Assembly (NCBI RefSeq): GCF_024763615.1 | Contig: NC_077222.1 | Span: 64,356,001 to 64,420,000, forward strand | DNA from: Phlebotomus papatasi | Taxonomy: Eukaryota > Arthropoda > Insecta > Diptera > Psychodidae | Direction of reading: 5' to 3' | DNA: 64,000 nt | Shown: in pieces, positions 42,901 through 57,900 of the stretch | Layout: every line of letters starts with the position of its first letter | Position numbering within the stretch: the first letter of the stretch is position 1 | Notes under the pieces: model-generated | The model's database searches: none | Seen by the model: only the letters and a program-made list of their open reading frames with translations | What the model was told of the DNA's origin: nothing | Position numbers and translations under genes: made by a program

Positions 42901-45900
42901 GGCGTCCATTGCCAAAGACCGGGCGTATTTGGAACGCTTTGTTTTGGAGATACTTTTCCATGTAACATCTTCTGGTCTGAAGTGGAGGCTGCACACGACT
43001 TTGCTCGGGTTTACAAGTGAAGCTGGGAGCTTTAGCCGACTTGCCCACATTTCTCTTATCTTCACATTACTTGGAAATCTGTAAGAGAAAATTTTGTCAA
43101 AATGTTATAAATACCTAGTCTTTTCGTCATTAACTCAAATTATATTTATTCCTTATTCATTATTCCTTCATTAAAATTTCAATTTGAAGAAAGGGATATC
43201 AATTCTATCTAACCTGAGATTTTTTAATTGCATCTTCCACTAAATCTTTCACTTAAATTGAACATACACTTAAGCTGAGTTGAAGCAAATTAAGAATTTA
43301 GCGAATTAAGAAGAAAAGTTAATTTACTATTAAAAAAAAATAAAAGAATTTTTGTGAGAGACATTACCCCTAATTCATCTCTGGCCAAAGAAATTTTTTT
43401 ATCAATTTTCCAATGTTCGACCACATTTTTGACACTCTCTCTCTTAATATTTGGTGAACTTACTAAGAATTCTCAGCTCAGTAGAAGTCTGAATTATTTA
43501 ACTATTTTATGAATAAATCAATTACGGCAAGTTCAGTAAAAGATAAAAGATGTGGGCACAATACCTGTGGAATGATACCCCCAGAGGATTCCGCACGTCG
43601 CTGTTGTTGCAGTTTTTCACAACACACTTCATTTCACTCACTTTTTTTCACTGGCCAATCCACGTAAAATGTTTTATTGTTTCTTTGGCCTTTAGTTTTA
43701 GATTGTTTCTCACTTTTATTAATCTTTTTTTAGCACTTAAACTTTCCACTCGCGAATTTCACAAGAACAACAATAATGCTCCGCGAAGCGACTGTCAAGC
43801 GATTATGAGAGTTTGCCGGCAGGTTCGCTAGTGGCGCACCGCTTACGGTGTAAATTTGAATTCTCTATAGAGAATTTGCTAAAATAACGATATTGATAGG
43901 GGGGTGACCCCCCCTTCACCTGGAAGTTGCATCGTAAATATTGGTTATGCTTCTTTTCAAAATTTTCCGTTAATTTTCAAGTACCCATAAGATACTAGTG
44001 TTTGCTCAGAGATGGCGCTTTGACAGGGTTGTAATTAGGGGTACAACATTTTTTATCAATTAATTTTTGGAAATATTATTTTTCTTTTACAAAAATAATA
44101 TTTCCAAAAATAAAAAAAATAACTATATATAAATGGCGGAAACACTCCATCATAGATTAGTATATTTCAAAGCATCATCCAATGGATATGTATATAAGTT
44201 TTTGGTTCTTTTCACAATCGATATTTTCATTATCACACAGAATAAGAATACATAATAAATACTGCTCGGCTTAAGTATTCTGAGGGGAGAATAACTAGCT
44301 CTATCTCATGATTGTTTCATAACACAAATTAGCATTAACTACAAGATTGGAATATTAATAGGGTTTAATTTTTTTGTGTTATATCATATCAACAATCTGC
44401 ACAAAATATCAATCAATCATCATTTATCTTGTCTCGTTTATTCGAGACACCATTTACGTTAATATTAACATAATCAAAAAAAAATAATAATAAAATCTTA
44501 GTATTTGAGGAGGAAATGTAAGTAGGTATAAAAAAAGGAACTAATGAAAAAAAATACTGATCTTACTTGCCAACTTCTGCTTTCCCTGGATACCTTTGGT
44601 CTTCTCAATACTCTTATCCAAGTCCTGAACGTTCATCAGAAAGAGTCTGGCCTTCTTTGTATGCACACCTATCTTCGAGCCAGGCCACTCGGTCGTCTGC
44701 ATATCCTGAATACTTTGCGACTTAACCTGATTGGCCAGAAATTTTCAGATTCTCCAACAATCATCCGTTAAAGTACTTCCTCAAGATTGTAGGCGTCAAT
44801 TCGTCAACTTTCGCTCGGTACAACAACTATTCCTCATCAGGAAGAGCATCTCACAGATTATATCAGCTGCGATCGTTTTAGATTCTCAATGGCACTTTTC
44901 CACATTGACAGCTCTAGAAAAGCCCATCCATCCCAGTCCTAACTATTTACCCCATCCCGATCTTACTATCAATCAACCTCCAACCTGATGTGCTGCATCC
45001 CATATGCCCAGACACGTCAGCCGTCATCGAGAATTGTGCAAGTGCCCTATATCAAACCGGATCCCTTGCAGATAGGCTAGGTGCATCCTTCTTCTTGCTG
45101 AAGAAGCTTCAGAGATCTTCTGCAGTCTTCGCACCAGCGGGTGTAGTAATCACGGTAGCACTGACAGTCTCCATGAAGAATTCCACATTGTTTCTGAATT
45201 ATTCGCAAGACTTTGAAAAAGAAAGTCTTTAGGGCTTCAGCAATTACTACATCTCGTTAGGAGCACTTTCACTACTTTTCCTCAATATTTTCTGTGGTCG
45301 GTCTTTTTCCCAAAAAAAAAATTCTCAGTATCAAGTATCACTAGGATATCTTGCACCGTAAGTTGTAGTGTAAAATTCGTTCTCACCACATGCTACCATT
45401 TAATCCAAAAAAAAAGCTCTTAATCGTGACATGCGAGGAGTGAAAACATCACAATCAAGTATTTCCGCCTATGCGTTTTCCTCAAAAAAGTGACACTAAT
45501 CATTTTCATCATCACACACATCTTTCCTACTTAAAATCCTTTGAAGTGAGTGAGCCTGTGATACTTCTGGCGCTCAGATATTTTAGAGTTGAAAAATCGC
45601 AGCTCTTCCCGCACCCTTTTCTCTGCGAATAACTTTGCAGCAGGATCAAGAAATGTGAGAAAGTGTGTGTCCTGTTCCATGAAATGTGTCAGATTTTGTT
45701 CAGTGGGATAGTTTTTGAATCTGGTTGTTATGTAGGTGACACAAGCTTCCTCCTTGTATGTCTTCAGGAAATGGGCTTGGCCAATTTGCTTCACTCTTTG
45801 GCAAAAATATTTGTTTCCCAAAGCACATACATCTTCGAGGAACTTTGTGACGAATGAAGGATTCGCTTCACGATAACTGACACAAATTTCACAATCCAAT

Positions 45901-48900
45901 CTTACTTTGGATGCCAACATATCTGCAGTGAGATTAACTGCGAACATCTCTTCGTCAAAGACGTCTTCATCGGATGGTTCAGCAATGGGTTCTAGATCGA
46001 CATCGTTTGGCTCAGAATGACCATTCTGCTCAACCTATTCCGCGTTAAAAGAAAATTTTTAATTAATTTGATTACGGATATTTCAGTACAAAACAGGCTA
46101 TAGGACCAAATTGCTTCAGGTTGTATTAAATGTAAATAATATATAAAAGATTGATATGGCATGTGATAGCAACTTAAAAGAAATGGTTTGAATATCATTT
46201 TAACGGAAACGGTTTGATTGAAGGAATGCTTTATTGTTCCAAAATAATATCTCTATATACAGATAAGTGTACTAACCTAGTAAAACTTGTGATATGAGAA
46301 AAATTTAAAGAATGCATTATGAGGAAAGAAAGAAAAGAAAATCAAACGGCTGAGGCCACGCACTTTACAGAAGTAAAATGTCAATTTTCAGTACACCGCG
46401 AGGGGCTGATGAATTATATTCTCTTCGTTCACTAGTATTTATTCATCTATGAACATGGGTAGTATACAATAAGAGCTTATAATTAATAAAATCAGCGATA
46501 AAGACTTAATTAGACATACATACAACATATTGCCTTCCTGATTAGGTAGAAAAAACAAAACAAATATTTCATAGAAAGTTGAATCATTAAAACAAGTGCA
46601 TACCTTCATCACGGCCTTAACATGCAGAGTTGGGATAACTCCTGACTGTGCTTTACAGTTGGTGTTATCCAGCAGATTTCCCATCTGCACACATGTCAAA
46701 AGCCGCTTCAGGATGGCGCGAAATTGGTAGATCGTGGGGTTCGTGTTGCAGCCAAGCTTAGTTCGTATTTCTCCAAAGAAGAATTCAAGGTGGTCCTGGA
46801 GTAGCGGGTATGTGAGAAACCCTCCCTGGGTAAATTCCCTCATTTTTATGCTGATAGCCGGGAGATTTCTCAAGCAAGCCCTCAATCCGATAAACCCAGT
46901 CTTTATTTGAGAATCCGAGATTGGCTGCAACTTCTGTGTTTCTCGTGCTTTATCGTGGATCCGGACGTGCAGATCTGTGAAGTATGAAACTGCTTCTTCA
47001 CAAAATTTTGTGATTTCTTCACAATTCTCATCCACGATAGGTGCCTTGAACCTGTCAATGATTTTTAGGAAAAACTTCATATATAGTAGTTTTCAAACAG
47101 TCAAATAATATAGAATCTAATAAACACTAATGACAACCTCAGGTGAACTGATAACTGTCCCCAGGCGATGCATCGCTAGTGTCAAGTGACGATTATTAGC
47201 GATCGAAATTTAAATTTGTACTATTTTGTCGTTATGGCTTCGGCACACCTTTTAGATCAGGAAAATTTCATGAAGTCGAAATTCAAAACCATTTCTTTCT
47301 CACATATTTTGCATATGACTGTCTCATTTTTTCGCATACCAAATTCGATTGAGCTAAATTGAATTTGGAGTGATGTTTAAGAGAAGAAGAAGAGTGCGAG
47401 AGAATCAGTTAGGCATATGCAAAACATATGAGAAAGAAAGGGTTCCGAAATTCGACTTCATGAAATTTTCTTGATCTAAAAGGTGTGCCGAAGCCATTAG
47501 TGTCGATAAATTATCGCCATTGATTTATTGACATCTCTGGAGTTTGAAGGGAAATTTAGAGCACATGACAATATTAGAGAGACAAAGTTATCATTTCTCC
47601 CCTGAGTAAATAAAAAAATATTTAAGTGAAAATAAAATTTTACCCTTTGTGCGTGCAGTTCTGCGTATTGAGAACGTCGAATGCTCCATTGCAAATTCGC
47701 AGAAATTTTGAGGTGGCTTCACTGCCTTCAAACTTAGTCAAACGCAGTTCAACCCTGCAATAATCAATCCCATCTGCGACTGATTTACTGAGCACCTGTG
47801 TAGCTAATTGCACATTCATTGCGTTTTGGGAAAACGCGACGTGACTGTCTGTCAGCTTATTGCCTTTAAGGCGAATGCCGGCACCACTACTCTGTTGATA
47901 TTCATGCAGGAGTCGGACATACTCGAACTTAATTTCTTGTCCATTCCCGTCCACAAGCTGGTGATTGGCAAAATGAGTGCGAATCAACTTTACCATGTGA
48001 CACGGGTCCGGATGCACGAATATTTCTCTCGTAGTACAACCAACTCCATGGTTGATGGTGTAACAATCGCCGTCGTCTTTCCCAAGATCGCAACCTAGCT
48101 TCTTTATTGCACTCAGGTTTACTGGAGCACCGTCAAAAGTGACGCCCAATACTTTAACACCGGTTTTCTCGGATAGACTTATGGCTTCATAAATGAGCTG
48201 TGATTTTTCAGGTGCTGCCATTTTGTTAATCGGGAAGTATCCTATTGGGATCTTCCATTGCATGTCAACGGACACTAACATAAAGACCAGCACCTGAGTC
48301 GCCTCGCCATTATCACCATCATTTATCATGGCTTCACCATTCCCTTCGCAGGCATTTCCTAGAAATGCAAATCCATACACCTTACCGCCGATGATGTCGA
48401 TATGGCGATGGATGTACATTTCGTCAAAAAGCAACTGGCACCACACAAGTCGATTTTGGTTAGCCATGTAGTTCTGAAGGGATGTAAGGGCTTCGTCCGA
48501 GAATCCAGGTTGGCAATCTACGACCTTCAGCCACCTCAAAATGGTGATTTCGCTAGGCAGAATATTCTCCAGCTCACTCCTTAAAAATCTGTACGCTTTG
48601 GGAGATATGAAGTGCAACTGCACGGCAAAGAATTTCAATTCTTCTTCATATTTTTCGTTGAAGAATTCCCTCTCCCCTCTTGCCAAGATGCGCTCAACAA
48701 TTTGGCGGATAACTCCACTAAGGGATTCCAGAGAGAAGGATGTCTTGCAACGCTCACATATAATGGCAGGGTTCACAGTGGATTTGCAGGAAGACGATTG
48801 CAATTTGGCGATTTTTTCATCGCGTCGTCTTATCTTCATATTAAGAGCCTGATTCTTTTTCTTCAAAACCATCACTTGCTCTTGCAACTTTTGTATTTCA

Positions 48901-51900
48901 TCTTTTAATGTCGTAATTACAGCCTCTGAGTGTGATGATTGGGGCTCTGTGACTGTGGGCGCCATTTGCAAATCTCGGTCCACTCTGCATTCGCCAGAAA
49001 TGTCGTCATCAGGGTCAAGCAACCATTCAATTTCCGAATCATTATCATCATAGTCGCTGATGACTAACATCTGGGACTCTAGCTCTAGGGTGCGGGATTC
49101 TGGTTCATTACCGATACTTTTTTGAAGATTTTGAACCATCAAATTTTCTTCTAACTCCTCTATTTTATTGAAGTTAGTGTTGTGAGCAATATTGGGTCCA
49201 GCTAGCGGGATGGACATTTCCATGTCGTTGTTTATCATCTGAACATCTTTTGATGTTTCAGGGACATCAATATTCTCATGTCTCTCCGTCAAGTCCTATA
49301 CAAAAAAAATATTTTAAGCTGTCTTATTGCAAAAGGTATTACATTGACAATCTTAACCTCTATACAAGTCTTTCAACTTATTGTTTTAGTTAATATAATT
49401 ATTCGAGGAGAGATGGGACAGTGGGAGAGATGGACCACTTTGCCTCCTGCTTATATCCTGCACACTATCGACACCTCCTTTAGTCTATTTATGCCCTTCA
49501 ACATTCTAAAGAAAACACCCCAATTACAGCTTTCTTTTTAAACTTGTAAGAGAAAATAGAAATTGAATTTTTTGGGTGTCTGAAAAATGGACAATAAATT
49601 TTATTTCTCCGTAAGAATACGTATATTTCAAAATGAGGGAGAGTTAGAACAAATTTTTGAGGGACAATCGGCACAATTCTTTGACAACACTCTGTTTATT
49701 TTTCTCTGAAATTAAAGAGTTATTTAGGTATGAACGACTTCTCAACTTTGCTCAGGACTTCGAATTATATTTCGTTTTTATGTTATAATCATGCGGAAAA
49801 AACATGAAAAAGGCAACTGACCAGTGGTATTGACAGAGAAAACATAGCCTAAAAAACGAGTTTAAGTGAAAAACAAAACAATGAGTGTCCGGAAACCTCC
49901 CGTTTTAATCCAATATCTAGTTTAAACAATTAAGAATAAATTAAGTAAATGTTTAAATTGTTGTTTTTTACTGCTCGAACTATATGGAGAGAGCAGAATA
50001 TATAATCCCTCGATTTTTTCACCCCCCCCCCCAAGATTTCCACCTTCCACCCCCCGGAAACCACTTTTCTTAACAAACCTTCACGTTTCAGATGATTTCT
50101 GAGAAATGTCGTCACGCTGTTTGTCCGTCTGTCATCAGCTCTAGAGGCTAAACGGTTAGAGATAGCGACTTGGGACCTTCGGGGAACCGTCCCATAAGTC
50201 GACCCAAGGATCGTTAGCATGCCCCTCAATTTCTCCCACCCCTCCCCTTTCCCTCCAAAACCATATTTTTTGGGATTGCTCGAAAACGCGTCGTGTGATT
50301 TTCTCCATTTTTAGTTGTTTTAGAGATTACCCAGGCGGACATCTCGTCCATATCCGAAAATCCCGTTAAATCATTCCTAATAACAGCTTCTCAAGGTCAA
50401 AAGTTAAAAAGTCTCTAGAGAGCGTATTTATCAGGCGAATGGGTTCATGTTTGGGGTCGTTGGAAAAGTCTTGGAATTTCCGACAAAACTGAATCGGTTC
50501 CAATCGGTTCTGAACCGGTTCATAACCGATAACTGAATTTTATCTGAAAATCAATTCTATTACTTTTAAAACTGTTTTGGGGGATCTTTTGAGTGATTTA
50601 TGAATTCGTTCAAATCGGTTAAGAACCGGTAAACGGTAAATAATGCGAAATTACTTTTGTGGTATAGCATCTATTATCTATAAATTAAGATAAGATAAGA
50701 ATTATTCATTTTTCTTCTAATTAATGCAATAAAACAAAATATTTTATTAAAATTTGGGGTGATCCATCTCTCCCTTCTTTTTCTTGAACACCCCAAAATA
50801 CAACTTTTTTTTAAACTAAGTTTTCGAGGTAATTGTTAGGATCTGAACTTATTTAATGTTGATATCTTGAATTTAGAGCCTTCACATGATAAACCAGTGA
50901 TATTAGCTTTTATTTCCTATTAAAAGCAAGTCCGTAATACTCGTTTTTGCAATTAAAAAAAAGTACGACTTACCATTGGAAGGGCGTCCATTGCCAAAGA
51001 CCGGGCGTATTTGGAACGCTTTGTTTTGGAGATACTTTTCCATGTAACATCTTCTGGTCTGAAGTGGAGGCTGCACACGACTTTGCTCGGGTTTACAAGT
51101 GAAGCTGGGAGCTTTAGCCGACTTGCCCACATTTCTCTTATCTTCACATTACTTGGAAATCTGTAAGAGAAAATTTTGTCAAAATGTTATAAATACCTAG
51201 TCTTTTCGTCATTAACTCAAATTATATTTATTCCTTATTCATTATTCCTTCATTAAAATTTCAATTTGAAGAAAGGGATATCAATTCTATCTAACCTGAG
51301 ATTTTTTAATTGCATCTTCCACTAAATCTTTCACTTAAATTGAACATACACTTAAGCTGAGTTGAAGCAAATTAAGAATTTAGCGAATTAAGAAGAAAAG
51401 TTAATTTACTATTAAAAAAAAATAAAAGAATTTTTGTGAGAGACATTACCCCTAATTCATCTCTGGCCAAAGAAATTTTTTTATCAATTTTCCAATGTTC
51501 GACCACATTTTTGACACTCTCTCTCTTAATATTTGGTGAACTTACTAAGAATTCTCAGCTCAGTAGAAGTCTGAATTATTTAACTATTTTATGAATAAAT
51601 CAATTACGGCAAGTTCAGTAAAAGATAAAAGATGTGGGCACAATACCTGTGGAATGATACCCCCAGAGGATTCCGCACGTCGCTGTTGTTGCAGTTTTTC
51701 ACAACACACTTCATTTCACTCACTTTTTTTCACTGGCCAATCCACGTAAAATGTTTTATTGTTTCTTTGGCCTTTAGTTTTAGATTGTTTCTCACTTTTA
51801 TTAATCTTTTTTTAGCACTTAAACTTTCCACTCGCGAATTTCACAAGAACAACAATAATGCTCCGCGAAGCGACTGTCAAGCGATTATGAGAGTTTGCCG

Positions 51901-54900
51901 GCAGGTTCGCTAGTGGCGCACCGCTTACGGTGTAAATTTGAATTCTCTATAGAGAATTTGCTAAAATAACGATATTGATAGGGGGGTGACCCCCCCTTCA
52001 CCTGGAAGTTGCATCGTAAATATTGGTTATGCTTCTTTTCAAAATTTTCCGTTAATTTTCAAGTACCCATAAGATACTAGTGTTTGCTCAGAGATGGCGC
52101 TTTGACAGGGTTGTAATTAGGGGTACAACATTTTTTATCAATTAATTTTTGGAAATATTATTTTTCTTTTACAAAAATAATATTTCCAAAAATAAAAAAA
52201 ATAACTATATATAAATGGCGGAAACACTCCATCATAGATTAGTATATTTCAAAGCATCATCCAATGGATATGTATATAAGTTTTTGGTTCTTTTCACAAT
52301 CGATATTTTCATTATCACACAGAATAAGAATACATAATAAATACTGCTCGGCTTAAGTATTCTGAGGGGAGAATAACTAGCTCTATCTCATGATTGTTTC
52401 ATAACACAAATTAGCATTAACTACAAGATTGGAATATTAATAGGGTTTAATTTTTTTGTGTTATATCATATCAACAATCTGCACAAAATATCAATCAATC
52501 ATCATTTATCTTGTCTCGTTTATTCGAGACACCATTTACGTTAATATTAACATAATCAAAAAAAAATAATAATAAAATCTTAGTATTTGAGGAGGAAATG
52601 TAAGTAGGTATAAAAAAAGGAACTAATGAAAAAAAATACTGATCTTACTTGCCAACTTCTGCTTTCCCTGGATACCTTTGGTCTTCTCAATACTCTTATC
52701 CAAGTCCTGAACGTTCATCAGAAAGAGTCTGGCCTTCTTTGTATGCACACCTATCTTCGAGCCAGGCCACTCGGTCGTCTGCATATCCTGAATACTTTGC
52801 GACTTAACCTGATTGGCCAGAAATTTTCAGATTCTCCAACAATCATCCGTTAAAGTACTTCCTCAAGATTGTAGGCGTCAATTCGTCAACTTTCGCTCGG
52901 TACAACAACTATTCCTCATCAGGAAGAGCATCTCACAGATTATATCAGCTGCGATCGTTTTAGATTCTCAATGGCACTTTTCCACATTGACAGCTCTAGA
53001 AAAGCCCATCCATCCCAGTCCTAACTATTTACCCCATCCCGATCTTACTATCAATCAACCTCCAACCTGATGTGCTGCATCCCATATGCCCAGACACGTC
53101 AGCCGTCATCGAGAATTGTGCAAGTGCCCTATATCAAACCGGATCCCTTGCAGATAGGCTAGGTGCATCCTTCTTCTTGCTGAAGAAGCTTCAGAGATCT
53201 TCTGCAGTCTTCGCACCAGCGGGTGTAGTAATCACGGTAGCACTGACAGTCTCCATGAAGAATTCCACATTGTTTCTGAATTATTCGCAAGACTTTGAAA
53301 AAGAAAGTCTTTAGGGCTTCAGCAATTACTACATCTCGTTAGGAGCACTTTCACTACTTTTCCTCAATATTTTCTGTGGTCGGTCTTTTTCCCAAAAAAA
53401 AAATTCTCAGTATCAAGTATCACTAGGATATCTTGCACCGTAAGTTGTAGTGTAAAATTCGTTCTCACCACATGCTACCATTTAATCCAAAAAAAAAGCT
53501 CTTAATCGTGACATGCGAGGAGTGAAAACATCACAATCAAGTATTTCCGCCTATGCGTTTTCCTCAAAAAAGTGACACTAATCATTTTCATCATCACACA
53601 CATCTTTCCTACTTAAAATCCTTTGAAGTGAGTGAGCCTGTGATACTTCTGGCGCTCAGATATTTTAGAGTTGAAAAATCGCAGCTCTTCCCGCACCCTT
53701 TTCTCTGCGAATAACTTTGCAGCAGGATCAAGAAATGTGAGAAAGTGTGTGTCCTGTTCCATGAAATGTGTCAGATTTTGTTCAGTGGGATAGTTTTTGA
53801 ATCTGGTTGTTATGTAGGTGACACAAGCTTCCTCCTTGTATGTCTTCAGGAAATGGGCTTGGCCAATTTGCTTCACTCTTTGGCAAAAATATTTGTTTCC
53901 CAAAGCACATACATCTTCGAGGAACTTTGTGACGAATGAAGGATTCGCTTCACGATAACTGACACAAATTTCACAATCCAATCTTACTTTGGATGCCAAC
54001 ATATCTGCAGTGAGATTAACTGCGAACATCTCTTCGTCAAAGACGTCTTCATCGGATGGTTCAGCAATGGGTTCTAGATCGACATCGTTTGGCTCAGAAT
54101 GACCATTCTGCTCAACCTATTCCGCGTTAAAAGAAAATTTTTAATTAATTTGATTACGGATATTTCAGTACAAAACAGGCTATAGGACCAAATTGCTTCA
54201 GGTTGTATTAAATGTAAATAATATATAAAAGATTGATATGGCATGTGATAGCAACTTAAAAGAAATGGTTTGAATATCATTTTAACGGAAACGGTTTGAT
54301 TGAAGGAATGCTTTATTGTTCCAAAATAATATCTCTATATACAGATAAGTGTACTAACCTAGTAAAACTTGTGATATGAGAAAAATTTAAAGAATGCATT
54401 ATGAGGAAAGAAAGAAAAGAAAATCAAACGGCTGAGGCCACGCACTTTACAGAAGTAAAATGTCAATTTTCAGTACACCGCGAGGGGCTGATGAATTATA
54501 TTCTCTTCGTTCACTAGTATTTATTCATCTATGAACATGGGTAGTATACAATAAGAGCTTATAATTAATAAAATCAGCGATAAAGACTTAATTAGACATA
54601 CATACAACATATTGCCTTCCTGATTAGGTAGAAAAAACAAAACAAATATTTCATAGAAAGTTGAATCATTAAAACAAGTGCATACCTTCATCACGGCCTT
54701 AACATGCAGAGTTGGGATAACTCCTGACTGTGCTTTACAGTTGGTGTTATCCAGCAGATTTCCCATCTGCACACATGTCAAAAGCCGCTTCAGGATGGCG
54801 CGAAATTGGTAGATCGTGGGGTTCGTGTTGCAGCCAAGCTTAGTTCGTATTTCTCCAAAGAAGAATTCAAGGTGGTCCTGGAGTAGCGGGTATGTGAGAA

Positions 54901-57900
54901 ACCCTCCCTGGGTAAATTCCCTCATTTTTATGCTGATAGCCGGGAGATTTCTCAAGCAAGCCCTCAATCCGATAAACCCAGTCTTTATTTGAGAATCCGA
55001 GATTGGCTGCAACTTCTGTGTTTCTCGTGCTTTATCGTGGATCCGGACGTGCAGATCTGTGAAGTATGAAACTGCTTCTTCACAAAATTTTGTGATTTCT
55101 TCACAATTCTCATCCACGATAGGTGCCTTGAACCTGTCAATGATTTTTAGGAAAAACTTCATATATAGTAGTTTTCAAACAGTCAAATAATATAGAATCT
55201 AATAAACACTAATGACAACCTCAGGTGAACTGATAACTGTCCCCAGGCGATGCATCGCTAGTGTCAAGTGACGATTATTAGCGATCGAAATTTAAATTTG
55301 TACTATTTTGTCGTTATGGCTTCGGCACACCTTTTAGATCAGGAAAATTTCATGAAGTCGAAATTCAAAACCATTTCTTTCTCACATATTTTGCATATGA
55401 CTGTCTCATTTTTTCGCATACCAAATTCGATTGAGCTAAATTGAATTTGGAGTGATGTTTAAGAGAAGAAGAAGAGTGCGAGAGAATCAGTTAGGCATAT
55501 GCAAAACATATGAGAAAGAAAGGGTTCCGAAATTCGACTTCATGAAATTTTCTTGATCTAAAAGGTGTGCCGAAGCCATTAGTGTCGATAAATTATCGCC
55601 ATTGATTTATTGACATCTCTGGAGTTTGAAGGGAAATTTAGAGCACATGACAATATTAGAGAGACAAAGTTATCATTTCTCCCCTGAGTAAATAAAAAAA
55701 TATTTAAGTGAAAATAAAATTTTACCCTTTGTGCGTGCAGTTCTGCGTATTGAGAACGTCGAATGCTCCATTGCAAATTCGCAGAAATTTTGAGGTGGCT
55801 TCACTGCCTTCAAACTTAGTCAAACGCAGTTCAACCCTGCAATAATCAATCCCATCTGCGACTGATTTACTGAGCACCTGTGTAGCTAATTGCACATTCA
55901 TTGCGTTTTGGGAAAACGCGACGTGACTGTCTGTCAGCTTATTGCCTTTAAGGCGAATGCCGGCACCACTACTCTGTTGATATTCATGCAGGAGTCGGAC
56001 ATACTCGAACTTAATTTCTTGTCCATTCCCGTCCACAAGCTGGTGATTGGCAAAATGAGTGCGAATCAACTTTACCATGTGACACGGGTCCGGATGCACG
56101 AATATTTCTCTCGTAGTACAACCAACTCCATGGTTGATGGTGTAACAATCGCCGTCGTCTTTCCCAAGATCGCAACCTAGCTTCTTTATTGCACTCAGGT
56201 TTACTGGAGCACCGTCAAAAGTGACGCCCAATACTTTAACACCGGTTTTCTCGGATAGACTTATGGCTTCATAAATGAGCTGTGATTTTTCAGGTGCTGC
56301 CATTTTGTTAATCGGGAAGTATCCTATTGGGATCTTCCATTGCATGTCAACGGACACTAACATAAAGACCAGCACCTGAGTCGCCTCGCCATTATCACCA
56401 TCATTTATCATGGCTTCACCATTCCCTTCGCAGGCATTTCCTAGAAATGCAAATCCATACACCTTACCGCCGATGATGTCGATATGGCGATGGATGTACA
56501 TTTCGTCAAAAAGCAACTGGCACCACACAAGTCGATTTTGGTTAGCCATGTAGTTCTGAAGGGATGTAAGGGCTTCGTCCGAGAATCCAGGTTGGCAATC
56601 TACGACCTTCAGCCACCTCAAAATGGTGATTTCGCTAGGCAGAATATTCTCCAGCTCACTCCTTAAAAATCTGTACGCTTTGGGAGATATGAAGTGCAAC
56701 TGCACGGCAAAGAATTTCAATTCTTCTTCATATTTTTCGTTGAAGAATTCCCTCTCCCCTCTTGCCAAGATGCGCTCAACAATTTGGCGGATAACTCCAC
56801 TAAGGGATTCCAGAGAGAAGGATGTCTTGCAACGCTCACATATAATGGCAGGGTTCACAGTGGATTTGCAGGAAGACGATTGCAATTTGGCGATTTTTTC
56901 ATCGCGTCGTCTTATCTTCATATTAAGAGCCTGATTCTTTTTCTTCAAAACCATCACTTGCTCTTGCAACTTTTGTATTTCATCTTTTAATGTCGTAATT
57001 ACAGCCTCTGAGTGTGATGATTGGGGCTCTGTGACTGTGGGCGCCATTTGCAAATCTCGGTCCACTCTGCATTCGCCAGAAATGTCGTCATCAGGGTCAA
57101 GCAACCATTCAATTTCCGAATCATTATCATCATAGTCGCTGATGACTAACATCTGGGACTCTAGCTCTAGGGTGCGGGATTCTGGTTCATTACCGATACT
57201 TTTTTGAAGATTTTGAACCATCAAATTTTCTTCTAACTCCTCTATTTTATTGAAGTTAGTGTTGTGAGCAATATTGGGTCCAGCTAGCGGGATGGACATT
57301 TCCATGTCGTTGTTTATCATCTGAACATCTTTTGATGTTTCAGGGACATCAATATTCTCATGTCTCTCCGTCAAGTCCTATACAAAAAAAATATTTTAAG
57401 CTGTCTTATTGCAAAAGGTATTACATTGACAATCTTAACCTCTATACAAGTCTTTCAACTTATTGTTTTAGTTAATATAATTATTCGAGGAGAGATGGGA
57501 CAGTGGGAGAGATGGACCACTTTGCCTCCTGCTTATATCCTGCACACTATCGACACCTCCTTTAGTCTATTTATGCCCTTCAACATTCTAAAGAAAACAC
57601 CCCAATTACAGCTTTCTTTTTAAACTTGTAAGAGAAAATAGAAATTGAATTTTTTGGGTGTCTGAAAAATGGACAATAAATTTTATTTCTCCGTAAGAAT
57701 ACGTATATTTCAAAATGAGGGAGAGTTAGAACAAATTTTTGAGGGACAATCGGCACAATTCTTTGACAACACTCTGTTTATTTTTCTCTGAAATTAAAGA
57801 GTTATTTAGGTATGAACGACTTCTCAACTTTGCTCAGGACTTCGAATTATATTTCGTTTTTATGTTATAATCATGCGGAAAAAACATGAAAAAGGCAACT

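Larger units (their letters stand above)
35824..43906 (-). mobile_element. P-superfamily transposon, unit 1 of 3
   Basis: An 8083-bp unit with the ends CACCCCCC at the left and GGGGGGTG at the right, inverted over 8 bp and then diverging. Near the left end, 35982-36028 is a perfect 20-bp stem with a 7-nt loop (TTTTTGGAAATATTATTTTT). Near the right end, AATTCTCTATAGAGAATT (43859-43876) is a palindrome. It carries one five-exon THAP transposase gene. The first transposase intron (42891-41214 side) holds a repeat bounded by GGGAGAGATGGACCAC words, and the next holds a Harbinger-type MITE. Confidence 0.9.

Noticed and set aside
37000..53000. CRISPR-like interpretation of the regularly repeated blocks
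   Set aside because: The repeats are 8-kb transposon units in a eukaryotic intron, not short repeats with spacers.
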